Source: Rhizobium laguerreae | GTDB taxonomy: Bacteria; Pseudomonadota; Alphaproteobacteria; Rhizobiales; Rhizobiaceae | Direction of reading: 5' to 3' | Assembly: GCF_002008165.1 (NCBI RefSeq) | Contig: NZ_MRDM01000032.1 | Span: 186,001-250,000 of the forward strand | DNA length: 64,000 bases | Part shown: positions 7,726 to 16,897 of the stretch, in pieces | Layout: each line of letters starts with the position of its first letter | Position numbering within the stretch: position 1 is the first letter of the stretch | Notes under the pieces: model-generated | The model's database searches: none | What the model saw: the letters and a program-made list of their open reading frames with translations, nothing else | Told to the model about the DNA's origin: nothing | Translations under genes and position numbers: made by a program

Positions 7726-8367
7726 TCAGATCCCCAGCATCATCCGCACGATCGATTCCAGCCCGCGTCCAAGCGCACGCGTATTCTCCGCATCGAGGTG
7801 AATGCCGTCGATCGGTGTGGTCTTGGCGACGGAATTGCCGTCGAAGAAGCCACAACCGAGTTCGTCGGCAAGATCACGATAAAGCGTCGCAAGTTTTGCC
7901 GATTCCTCGATGCCGCCGGGAAACGATGCGGCGAAGGGCACATTGCCCGTTGCGCGGATCGCCGGCGGCGCCACGATCAGGATCTCCGGCCCATCGAATT
8001 CGAAGGGCCAGGCATGATTGCGGATCAGCCGCACGAGCCGGCTGATGCCCTGGCATGCGGCAAAGGCCGAGCCTGCCACGACCGGCTTCATGTCATTGGT
8101 GCCGAGCAGAAGGATGACGAGGTCGAGCGGTGCATGCGTCTGCAGGATCGTCGGCAGGATGCGCGCACCATTGCGGTCGCAATCGGCGAGATGGTCGTCG
8201 AAAGCGGTGGTGCGCCCGTTCAAGCCTTCGGCGATGATACGCGCGTCACCGCCGAGCGCTGCCTGAAGCACGCTCGGCCAACGATTCTGGTAATCATGAC
8301 GGCCGATCGTCTCGGCGTCATAACCCCAGGTCAGCGAGTCACCATAGCAAAGAACGGTCTTGGTCAT
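7726..8367 (-). CDS. SGNH/GDSL-family esterase (arylesterase-like)
   Basis: This 213-residue hydrolase has the SGNH blocks: GDSLTWG with nucleophile Ser11, the block II glycine in EGLNGRTT, GTND near residue 90, and the catalytic Asp/His pair in DGIHLD near residue 190. It resembles the rhizobial and mycobacterial arylesterase/acyltransferase group that hydrolyses aryl and acetyl esters. No signal peptide is visible, so it is probably cytoplasmic. It sits 18 bp after pdhC and 2 bp before the GNAT gene. The natural substrate is unknown. Confidence 0.88.
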   Translation of the reverse strand: MTKTVLCYGDSLTWGYDAETIGRHDYQNRWPSVLQAALGGDARIIAEGLNGRTTAFDDHLADCDRNGARILPTILQTHAPLDLVILLLGTNDMKPVVAGSAFAACQGISRLVRLIRNHAWPFEFDGPEILIVAPPAIRATGNVPFAASFPGGIEESAKLATLYRDLADELGCGFFDGNSVAKTTPIDGIHLDAENTRALGRGLESIVRMMLGI

Positions 8368-8385
8368 TTCCGCCTCGTACCGCTA

Positions 8386-9753
8386 TCAGACAAGCATGCC
8401 CATCGGGTTTTCGATGTAGCCCTTGAAGGCCTGGAGCAGTTCGGCGCCGAGCGCGCCATCGACGCAGCGATGGTCGGTCGAGAGGGTGACTGACATCACG
8501 GTGGCAATCGCCATTTCGCCCTTCTTGACGACAACCCGCTGTTCGCCGGCGCCGACCGCGAGGATCGTCGCATGCGGCGGATTGATAACGGCTGAAAACA
8601 CCTTGACGCCCATCATGCCCATGTTCGAGACCGAGCTGGTGCCGCCCTGATATTCCTCGGGCTTCAGCTTGCGGTCCTTGGCCCGCTTGCCGAGATCGCG
8701 CATCTCGTTGGAGATCACCGACAGCGTCTTTTGCTCTGCCTTGCGAATGATCGGCGTGATCAGGCCGCCGGGGATCGAGACGGCGACGCCGACATCGGCA
8801 TGCTTATGCTTGACCATGTTGTTGTCGGTCCAGGAGACGTTGGCATCCGGAACGTCGCGCAGCGACAGCGCCATGGCCTTGATGACCATGTCGTTGACCG
8901 AGAGCTTGTAGGCCGGAGCGCCGCCATCCTTTCGCGGGGCCGCATCGTTCAACTGGGCGCGCAGCGCCAGCAGCGCATCGAGCTCGCAATCGACACTGAC
9001 GTAGAAATGCGGGATCGTCTGCTTGGATTCGACCAGGCGCTTGGCAATCGTCTTGCGCATGCCGTCATGCGGCACGAGCTCGTAGGAGCCAGGTTCGAAG
9101 AGCTTGAGCACGGCCTCCTCGGAAGCGCCCTTCGGTGCAGCAGCAGCGGCCGGCGCCGGCGCGGCAGCCTGCGGGGTTGCAGCGGGTGCAGGCGCAGCGG
9201 CCGCCTTGGCGCCACCGCCGGCAACGGCGGCCTCGATGTCGCTCTTGACGACGCGACCGTGCGGGCCGGAGCCTGCGACAGCCGAAAGGTCGATACCGGC
9301 TTCCTTGGCCAGACGGCGGGCAAGCGGCGAAGAGAAGGTGCGGTTGCCATCAGCCGAAACCGATGCGGGTACAGCGGCGGGTGCTGGTGCTGCAGCCGGA
9401 GCGGACTGGGCCGGAGCCGGCGCGGCCTCGGCCTTCGGCGCGGCCGCGCCGTCTGCCTTCGGCGCAGGTGCGGCGGAACCCGCACCAGTTGCGGCAGCAG
9501 CGACATCCTCGCCATCGGCGGCGAGAACCGCGATCAGCGCATTGACCTTGACGCCTTCGGTGCCGGCGGCAACGACCAGCTTGGCGACCGTGCCTTCATC
9601 GACGGCTTCGACTTCCATCGTCGCCTTGTCGGTCTCGATCTCGGCGATCACATCGCCAGACTTGACCTTGTCGCCTTCCTTGACCAGCCATTTGGAAAGA
9701 TTGCCTTCCTCCATGGTCGGAGAGAGGGCGGGCATCGTGATATTGATCGGCAT
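8386..9753 (-). CDS. pdhC: Pyruvate dehydrogenase E2 (dihydrolipoamide acetyltransferase)
   Basis: This 455-residue protein forms the core of the PDH complex. It has one lipoyl domain with modified Lys43 in ETDKATMEVE, then a long Ala/Pro linker (about 85-135), and a peripheral-subunit-binding domain in SPLARRLAKEAGIDLSAVAG. A second Ala/Pro linker is followed by the catalytic acetyltransferase domain with STDHRCVDGA near the C-terminus. It follows pdhB by 15 bp. Only one lipoyl domain is present here, but PdhB carries another. Confidence 0.97.
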   Translation of the reverse strand: MPINITMPALSPTMEEGNLSKWLVKEGDKVKSGDVIAEIETDKATMEVEAVDEGTVAKLVVAAGTEGVKVNALIAVLAADGEDVAAAATGAGSAAPAPKADGAAAPKAEAAPAPAQSAPAAAPAPAAVPASVSADGNRTFSSPLARRLAKEAGIDLSAVAGSGPHGRVVKSDIEAAVAGGGAKAAAAPAPAATPQAAAPAPAAAAAPKGASEEAVLKLFEPGSYELVPHDGMRKTIAKRLVESKQTIPHFYVSVDCELDALLALRAQLNDAAPRKDGGAPAYKLSVNDMVIKAMALSLRDVPDANVSWTDNNMVKHKHADVGVAVSIPGGLITPIIRKAEQKTLSVISNEMRDLGKRAKDRKLKPEEYQGGTSSVSNMGMMGVKVFSAVINPPHATILAVGAGEQRVVVKKGEMAIATVMSVTLSTDHRCVDGALGAELLQAFKGYIENPMGMLV

Positions 9754-9768
9754 CGAAACACCCTCCCC

Positions 9769-11160
9769 TTATTTGTAGCAAACAGCCTTCACGGCATCGA
9801 CGACTTCGCCGACGTTCGGAAGCGCCAGCTTTTCGAGATTGGCGGCGTAGGGCATCGGAACGTCCTTGCCCGCAATCGTCAGGATCGGCGCATCGAGATA
9901 GTCGAAGGCCTGCTGCATGACGCGGGTGGCGATTTCGGTGCCGACGGAGGACTGCGGATAACCTTCCTCGACGGTGACCAGACGGCCGGTCTTCTTCACC
10001 GATTCGATCACGGTCGGCAGGTCCATCGGACGGATGGTGCGAAGGTCGATCAGTTCGACGTCGATGCCGAGCTTCTCGAGTTCGGCGACAGCCTTGGTGG
10101 CATAGCTCATGCCGATGCCGAAGGAGACGACGGTCACGTCGTTGCCCGGACGATGGATGCGCGCCTTGCCGATCGGCAGGACGAAATTGTCGAGCTTAGG
10201 CACATCGAAGTGCTGGCCGTAGAGAATTTCGTTTTCCAGGAAGATGACCGGGTTCGGATCACGGATCGCAGCCTTCAGCAGACCCTTGGCGTCAGATGCC
10301 GTGTAGGGCATGACAACCTTCAGGCCGGGAATGGCGCTGTACCAGGCTGCATAATCCTGGCTGTGCTGGGCGCCGACGCGGGCTGCTGCACCATTCGGGC
10401 CGCGGAAGACGATCGGAGCGCCCATCTGGCCGCCGGACATATAGAGCGTCTTGGCAGCGGAGTTGATGATCTGGTCGATCGCCTGCATGGCGAAGTTGAA
10501 GGTCATGAATTCGACGATGGGGCGAAGGCCGGCCATTGCCGCACCGACGCCGACGCCGGCAAAGCCATGCTCGGTGATCGGCGTATCGACGACGCGGCGC
10601 GGGCCGAATTCCTGCAGCAGCCCCTGCGTGACCTTGTAGGCGCCCTGATATTCGGCGACTTCCTCGCCCATGACGAAGACGTTTTCGTCGGCGCGCATTT
10701 CCTCGGCCATGGCGTCACGCAGCGCTTCGCGCACGGTCGTCGACACCATTTCGGTGCCGGCCGGGATTTCGGGGTCGTTCTGCACCTGGGCTTTCGGCTC
10801 GGCCGGAACGGGTGCGGATGCCGGAGTTGCGGCAGCCGGCTTTTCCTCCAGCGCTGCCTGCGGTACAGCAGCCGGCGCTGCCGCCGGAGCGGACGCAGAC
10901 ATGTCGGATGCGGATTCGCCGTCCTGCAGGAGAACAGCGATCTTGGCGTTCACCTTGACTCCTTCGGTTCCGGCAGGAACCAGAAGCTTGCCGATGACGC
11001 CTTCGTCGACGGCTTCGACTTCCATCGTCGCCTTGTCGGTTTCGATTTCGGCGATCACGTCGCCAGAAGTGACCTTGTCACCTTCCTGCTTCAGCCATTT
11101 GGACAGCGTGCCTTCTTCCATCGTCGGAGAGAGGGCGGGCATGAGGATATCGATAGGCAT
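9769..11160 (-). CDS. pdhB: Pyruvate dehydrogenase E1 beta subunit with N-terminal lipoyl domain
   Basis: At 463 residues this is about 130 longer than a usual E1 beta. The extra part is an N-terminal lipoyl domain (1-80) with Lys43 in ETDKATMEVE, nearly identical to the one in PdhC, joined by an Ala/Pro-rich linker. The E1 beta proper begins near residue 140 with TTVREALRDAMAEEMRAD and continues with GAYKVTQGLLQEFG and PITEHGFAGVGVGAAMAG. With PdhA it decarboxylates pyruvate using thiamine diphosphate. This fusion is known from rhizobia and some other alphaproteobacteria. Confidence 0.97.
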   Translation of the reverse strand: MPIDILMPALSPTMEEGTLSKWLKQEGDKVTSGDVIAEIETDKATMEVEAVDEGVIGKLLVPAGTEGVKVNAKIAVLLQDGESASDMSASAPAAAPAAVPQAALEEKPAAATPASAPVPAEPKAQVQNDPEIPAGTEMVSTTVREALRDAMAEEMRADENVFVMGEEVAEYQGAYKVTQGLLQEFGPRRVVDTPITEHGFAGVGVGAAMAGLRPIVEFMTFNFAMQAIDQIINSAAKTLYMSGGQMGAPIVFRGPNGAAARVGAQHSQDYAAWYSAIPGLKVVMPYTASDAKGLLKAAIRDPNPVIFLENEILYGQHFDVPKLDNFVLPIGKARIHRPGNDVTVVSFGIGMSYATKAVAELEKLGIDVELIDLRTIRPMDLPTVIESVKKTGRLVTVEEGYPQSSVGTEIATRVMQQAFDYLDAPILTIAGKDVPMPYAANLEKLALPNVGEVVDAVKAVCYK

Positions 11161-11175
11161 GGGTTCCCTCCCCGA

Positions 11176-12222
11176 TTACAGCAGAATGTCGGTATAGAGC
11201 TCGGATACATCCGGCTCCGGATCGGCCTGGGCGAAGTCGGCACTATCGGCGACAATGTCGCGAACATCCTTGTCGATCGCCTTCAGATCGTCTTCGGAAG
11301 CCCAGCCCTTTTCGATAAGGCGTGCCTTCACCTGTTCGATCGGATCATGCTCGGAGCGCATCTTCTGCACTTCGTCCTTGGAGCGATACTTCGCCGGGTC
11401 GGACATCGAATGACCACGATAACGATAGGTCAGCATTTCGAGAATGATCGGGCCTTTGCCGGAACGGCAATGTTCGAGCGCCTCGTCGGCCGCCGCCTTG
11501 ACGGCGCGGACGTCCATGCCATCGACCTGAATGCCGGGGATGCCGAAGCCGGATCCGCGCAGCGAGTAATTCGACTGAGCGGTGGCGCGGGCGGTCGAGG
11601 TGCCCATGGCGTAACGGTTATTTTCGACGATATAGACGATCGGCAGCTTCCAGAGAGCCGCCATGTTGAAGCTCTCGTAGACCTGGCCCTGGTTGGCAGC
11701 GCCGTCGCCGAAATAGGCGATGGAGACATTGCCATTGCCGCGGTAGCGGTTTGCAAAGGCAAGACCCGTTCCGAGCGAGACCTGGGCGCCGACGATGCCA
11801 TGACCGCCGTAGAAATGCTTCTCTTTCGAGAACATGTGCATCGAGCCGCCCTTGCCGTGGGAATAGCCGCTGCGACGCCCGGTCAATTCCGCCATGACAC
11901 CGCGCGCTTCCATACCGGTTGCCAGCATATGGCCGTGGTCGCGATAGGCGGTGATGACCTGGTCGCCTTCCTTTTGCGCCATCTGCATGCCGACGACGAC
12001 AGCTTCCTGACCGATGTAGAGGTGACAAAAGCCGCCGATGAAGCCCATGCCGTAAAGCTGACCGGCCTTCTCCTCGAAGCGGCGGATCAGCAGCATCTCG
12101 CGATAGGCCTTGAGCTCCTCATCGCGATCGAAGTCGGCTACCGGGCCTCCATTCGATGCTTTGGCTGCCGGTTTTGCTGCAGTTTTGCGGCTGGAAACGG
12201 TCGCGGTCTTTCGCGGCGCCAT
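11176..12222 (-). CDS. pdhA: Pyruvate dehydrogenase E1 alpha subunit
   Basis: This 348-residue protein contains the thiamine-diphosphate-binding motif GDGAANQGQVYESFNMA and the phosphorylation-loop-like YRYRGHSMSDPAKYR. The first 25 residues are Ala/Lys-rich and look disordered. It is the first gene of the pdhA-pdhB-pdhC-esterase-GNAT-lpdA run, with 15-bp gaps to pdhB. The 145-bp gap upstream, before ftsB, must hold its promoter. Confidence 0.97.
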   Translation of the reverse strand: MAPRKTATVSSRKTAAKPAAKASNGGPVADFDRDEELKAYREMLLIRRFEEKAGQLYGMGFIGGFCHLYIGQEAVVVGMQMAQKEGDQVITAYRDHGHMLATGMEARGVMAELTGRRSGYSHGKGGSMHMFSKEKHFYGGHGIVGAQVSLGTGLAFANRYRGNGNVSIAYFGDGAANQGQVYESFNMAALWKLPIVYIVENNRYAMGTSTARATAQSNYSLRGSGFGIPGIQVDGMDVRAVKAAADEALEHCRSGKGPIILEMLTYRYRGHSMSDPAKYRSKDEVQKMRSEHDPIEQVKARLIEKGWASEDDLKAIDKDVRDIVADSADFAQADPEPDVSELYTDILL

Positions 12223-12367
12223 TCAACCCTCCCTATGGGTTTGTCGGTTCTTGGTGGCGCGTACCATAGGGAAGAAATATGACCACAGCAATGCCATAAA
12301 TGCATGGCTCGTATTCGACGCTAAAACGTTGGAAAAACTACGAAAATTCTAATTAACCTATTTCCAG

Positions 12368-12688
12368 TTAATTGGAATAGTGGTTGAAAACGACGATCTC
12401 GTCGGCGCGCGACATGTTGAGCTGATAACGCGCTTTTTCGTCCAGCATATCCTTGTCGAGCGAGCCATCACTCAAGAGCGCGACCTGATTTTCCAGATGT
12501 TCGCGCTTTGCTTTCAAGACGGCAAGCTCTTTTTCACGCGCGACACGCTGACGCTCGAATGTCTCCGTCGCGCGCAGGCCGTAATCGCCATGGATGCAAT
12601 GATAACCGAAGTAGGAAAGGAAGGCGACCGTCATGGCCGGAATGACGAAGCGACCGATTCTTCTCTTTTTATGATGCTTTGTCCACAT
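12368..12688 (-). CDS. ftsB: FtsB/DivIC-family septum formation initiator
   Basis: This 106-residue bitopic protein has a basic N-terminus, one membrane segment (about residues 13-32), a coiled coil (about 38-78, with AVLKAKREHLENQVALL) and a short conserved C-terminal part ending in YQLNMSRADEIVVF. That layout matches FtsB, which bridges FtsL and FtsQ in the divisome. Its position between eno and pdhA is conserved in rhizobia, and many proteobacteria also link ftsB to eno. Confidence 0.85.
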   Translation of the reverse strand: MWTKHHKKRRIGRFVIPAMTVAFLSYFGYHCIHGDYGLRATETFERQRVAREKELAVLKAKREHLENQVALLSDGSLDKDMLDEKARYQLNMSRADEIVVFNHYSN

Positions 12689-12771
12689 ACACGCATGCTC
12701 TTGAACGCATTACCAATTCGTTCAATCTAGCGCGCAGAGATTAACCGTTCGTTGACTCTAAAAAACGGGCA

Positions 12772-12802
12772 AGAAAAAACCCGCGCCGGGAAGGCGCGGG
12801 TT
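12772..12802 (-). terminator. Rho-independent terminator of eno
   Basis: A 10-bp perfect stem AACCCGCGCC / GGCGCGGGTT with a 5-nt loop lies just past the eno stop. On the minus strand it is followed by a run of six T residues, the order expected for a terminator of eno. Confidence 0.85.
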
Positions 12803-12825
12803 AAACAATCAAAGGTCAGATCCGA

Positions 12826-14100
<1,275 letters not shown>

Positions 14101-14240
14101 GGGTTCTTCCTGCTCGGTGGATGATAAGTCGGTTCGAAACCTGTCTTAGTCGAAGGCGTGCAAATTACAATGCTGCAATTTCCAGCCTTCGAACCGCGTT
14201 AGATCTCGCCTATAGCACGATCATGTCATGCTGTTGAACG

Positions 14241-15086
14241 TCAAGCCTTGGCGACCGCATCGAAGGCAAGCAGCTTTTCGAGAAGCCGCGGCATGTCTTT
14301 GAGATAGACCATATTCGGGCCGTCCGAAGGGGCATTGTCGGGGTCCTGATGGGTTTCGACGAAGACACCGGCAATACCGGCAGCCACTGCGGCGCGCGCC
14401 AGGGTTTCCACGAATTCCCGCTGACCGCCGGAGGATTCGCCCTGCCCGCCCGGCTGTGCCACGGAATGGGTGGCATCGAAGATAACCGGCGCGCCCATCG
14501 CCGCCATGATCGGTAGCGAACGCATGTCGGAGACCAGCGTATTGTAGCCGAACGAGGCGCCGCGCTCGCACAGCAGCACGTTCGGATTGCCGCTGGCATT
14601 GAGCTTCTTCAGAACGTTCTTCATATCCCAGGGGGCGAGGAACTGGCCTTTCTTGACATTAACGACGCGGCCGGTCTTGGCGGCGGCGATGAGAAGGTCG
14701 GTCTGGCGGCAGAGGAAGGCCGGGATCTGCAGGACGTCGACGATCCTTGCCACCTCCACGCATTGCTCGGCGGTATGAACGTCTGTCAGGACGGGAAAGC
14801 CGAATTCCTTCTTGAGGTCGGCAAAGACCTCCATGCCCTTTTCGATCCCGATACCGCGTTCGGCCGAGAGCGAGGTCCGGTTCGCCTTGTCGAAGGAGCT
14901 CTTGTAGACGAGGCCGATGCCGAGCTTTGCGCAAAGCTCCTTCAGCGTCCCGGCCACCATGAAGGCGTGGTCGCGGCTCTCCATCTGGCAGGGACCGGCA
15001 ATCAGCGACAGGCGGCCGGTATTGGAAAAGGTGACCTGGCCTTGGCCTTCGCCGATCCTGACCTCGGAATTCGTATCAGTGCTCAT
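14241..15086 (-). CDS. kdsA: 3-deoxy-8-phosphooctulonate (Kdo8P) synthase
   Basis: This enzyme condenses PEP with arabinose 5-phosphate in the Kdo pathway for lipid A inner core. The 281-residue protein has KSSFDKANRTS and SSGGQREFVETLARAA. The N-terminal motif is IAGPCQMES with Cys33. In this family a cysteine here marks the metal-dependent class, whereas the E. coli type has asparagine. Its ATG overlaps the stop of the VOC gene by 4 bp, so the two are translationally coupled. Confidence 0.96.
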   Translation of the reverse strand: MSTDTNSEVRIGEGQGQVTFSNTGRLSLIAGPCQMESRDHAFMVAGTLKELCAKLGIGLVYKSSFDKANRTSLSAERGIGIEKGMEVFADLKKEFGFPVLTDVHTAEQCVEVARIVDVLQIPAFLCRQTDLLIAAAKTGRVVNVKKGQFLAPWDMKNVLKKLNASGNPNVLLCERGASFGYNTLVSDMRSLPIMAAMGAPVIFDATHSVAQPGGQGESSGGQREFVETLARAAVAAGIAGVFVETHQDPDNAPSDGPNMVYLKDMPRLLEKLLAFDAVAKA

Positions 15087-15979
15087 CGTGTTTCCTCGAA
15101 GGCGAAGAGCGTGCCCTGCCCGGGCGCGGGCTTCACCAGAATGCGATTGTTCTTGCGCGTGTATGTCACCCCGTTAGCAGCCAAATGCGCTTCTGTCACG
15201 GCAAGATCGGCGACAGCAAAGAGGATTGCCCGGCCGCGCAGGCCGCGATCTGCGGATGAGACGGCGATGTCGAAATATGCCTCCAGCCCTTCCGGCGTCA
15301 TCAGGCTGATTTTCGCATTCGATGCCGCAATATCGACGCCGAAACCGGTTTTCTCGACTGCCGATTGCGCCACGGCAAGGCCGACGAAGGCAGCGAAGGC
15401 GGCCGGCTCTGGCGTGCAAAGCGCGATCTCAACTATGCCGGTGACGCCATTGGCATGCGTCTCCAGCGCCGCGCGGTCGGCCGGTAGCGGATTGACGCGC
15501 TCGACGGTGAAAAACAGGAGATCAGGCGCGCGCAGGTCGCCGGCGAAAGCCAGCTTAAAGCCGGCAATCGTCTCGGAACCGTCCGGCATCGTCATCGGCC
15601 GGGTGAATTGCAGCATCTCGCCAGCGCTCGATCCGTTGCCGACGAAATCCTGATGGTCGATGCCGGCATTCTTGCTGCCGAAAGCCAGCCCCGAGAGCCC
15701 CTCCTCGCCACAGCGGAAACGGAAGGCCTGGTTGCGGGCAGTGAAGACATTACCCTGCCGCGCCGATGCCTCGCTCTCCTCGACGTTCGCAATCCCGAGC
15801 GGCTCCAGATAGGTCTTGTCGGCAAAAAAGACGCAGGCATTCTCCGTTCCGAAGGGATGGCGCGCATCGGCGGCAACGGTGAAGCCGAGCTTGCCGAGCC
15901 TCTCGCGCGCCAGATCGATATTGACGACCGGCAGCACGACATGATCCAGCGGGTGCGGTTTGGCGGAATGCTCGTTCAT
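15083..15979 (-). CDS. VOC-family (glyoxalase-like) protein
   Basis: This 298-residue protein starts with LDHVVLPVVNIDLARERLGKLGFTV, the first beta-alpha-beta unit of a glyoxalase-like (VOC) domain. A second VOC-like unit lies near residue 215 to 285 (FGVDIAASNAKISLMTPEG, AVTEAHLAANGV). The whole resembles the glyoxalase-like domain family that also includes paired-fold dioxygenases, but no substrate can be assigned. It lies directly upstream of kdsA with a 4-bp overlap. Confidence 0.75.
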   Translation of the reverse strand: MNEHSAKPHPLDHVVLPVVNIDLARERLGKLGFTVAADARHPFGTENACVFFADKTYLEPLGIANVEESEASARQGNVFTARNQAFRFRCGEEGLSGLAFGSKNAGIDHQDFVGNGSSAGEMLQFTRPMTMPDGSETIAGFKLAFAGDLRAPDLLFFTVERVNPLPADRAALETHANGVTGIVEIALCTPEPAAFAAFVGLAVAQSAVEKTGFGVDIAASNAKISLMTPEGLEAYFDIAVSSADRGLRGRAILFAVADLAVTEAHLAANGVTYTRKNNRILVKPAPGQGTLFAFEETR

Positions 15980-16114
15980 GATATCCCTCCTGGAAACGGC
16001 AAGAGATCTGCGACGGCGCGCCCCTCATTGCAAGAGATCTGTGCCAATCCGGCGAATGAAAATAAAAATCTCAACGAGTTGGCACCAAGCTTTACAGAAA
16101 TTTAGCTACTTGCG

Positions 16115-16129
16115 GAACACATATGGAAC
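16115..16129 (+). promoter_or_regulatory. SOS box (LexA operator) of lexA
   Basis: The sequence GAAC-N7-GAAC is the reverse complement of the alphaproteobacterial LexA site GTTC-N7-GTTC, with both half sites perfect. It overlaps a possible promoter (TTGCGG at 16110, TATAGT at 16131) and ends 48 bp before the lexA start, so LexA should repress its own gene. Confidence 0.85.
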
Positions 16130-16140
16130 ATATAGTGTCT

Positions 16141-16155
16141 GTTCTGGATTTGTTT
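16141..16155 (+). promoter_or_regulatory. Possible second, imperfect SOS box of lexA
   Basis: GTTC-N7-GTTT matches the LexA site with one mismatch in the second half. It starts 11 bp after the perfect operator, 22 bp before the lexA start. It could strengthen autorepression, but a one-mismatch site this short can arise by chance. Confidence 0.45.
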
Positions 16156-16177
16156 CAATCACGAGGTCACAACGTCG

Positions 16178-16897
16178 ATGCTCACGCGCAAACAACAGGA
16201 GCTTCTCCTTTTCATTCACGAGCGCATGAAAGAATCCGGCGTTCCGCCGTCTTTCGACGAAATGAAAGATGCCCTGGACCTCGCCTCCAAGTCCGGGATT
16301 CATCGCTTGATTACAGCGCTCGAGGAGCGTGGCTTCATTCGCCGCCTACCGAACCGCGCCCGTGCGCTCGAGGTCATCAAGCTTCCGGAGGCCTACAGCC
16401 CCAGCATTCAGCCCCGGCGCGGCTTTTCGCCGAGCGTCATCGAGGGCAGCCTCGGCAAACCTCAGCCGGTCGCCACTCCTGCTCCCGCAAAACCCGTCGC
16501 CGACAACGGCAACTCGGTCTCCGTGCCGGTCATGGGCCGAATCGCTGCCGGTGTGCCGATCTCGGCGATCCAGAACAATACCCACGACATCGTCGTTCCG
16601 GCCGACATGCTCGGTTCCGGGGAACATTATGCGCTGGAGGTCAAGGGCGATTCGATGATCGATGCCGGCATCTTCGACGGCGACACCGTGATCATCCGCA
16701 ACGGCAGCACCGCAAGTCCTGGCGACATCGTCGTTGCTCTGGTCGACGACGAAGAAGCGACACTCAAGCGCTTCCGCCGCAAGGGCGCCTCGATCGCGCT
16801 AGAAGCGGCCAACCCGGCTTACGAGACCCGGATTTTCGGGCCGGACCGTGTCAAGGTTCAGGGTAAACTCGTCGGTCTCATTCGCCGCTATCACTGA
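16178..16897 (+). CDS. lexA: SOS repressor LexA
   Basis: The 239-residue repressor has an N-terminal winged helix (1-65, with PPSFDEMKDALDLASKSGIH as recognition region). A proline-rich linker (92-110) leads to the S24 autoproteolysis domain. The cleavage site Ala124-Gly125 is in RIAAGVP, the nucleophile is Ser159 in GDSMID, and the general base is Lys197 in ATLKRF. GAGGT is the ribosome-binding site before the ATG. Two SOS boxes precede it. Its last 20 bp overlap the convergent comEC gene. Confidence 0.97.
   Translation: MLTRKQQELLLFIHERMKESGVPPSFDEMKDALDLASKSGIHRLITALEERGFIRRLPNRARALEVIKLPEAYSPSIQPRRGFSPSVIEGSLGKPQPVATPAPAKPVADNGNSVSVPVMGRIAAGVPISAIQNNTHDIVVPADMLGSGEHYALEVKGDSMIDAGIFDGDTVIIRNGSTASPGDIVVALVDDEEATLKRFRRKGASIALEAANPAYETRIFGPDRVKVQGKLVGLIRRYH

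Noticed and set aside
8731..12282. An open frame of 1183 codons on the plus strand, antisense to pdhC-pdhB-pdhA
   Set aside because: It mirrors the codon pattern of the three pdh genes on the other strand, has no ribosome-binding site and reads as low-complexity Arg/Gly/His-rich protein.
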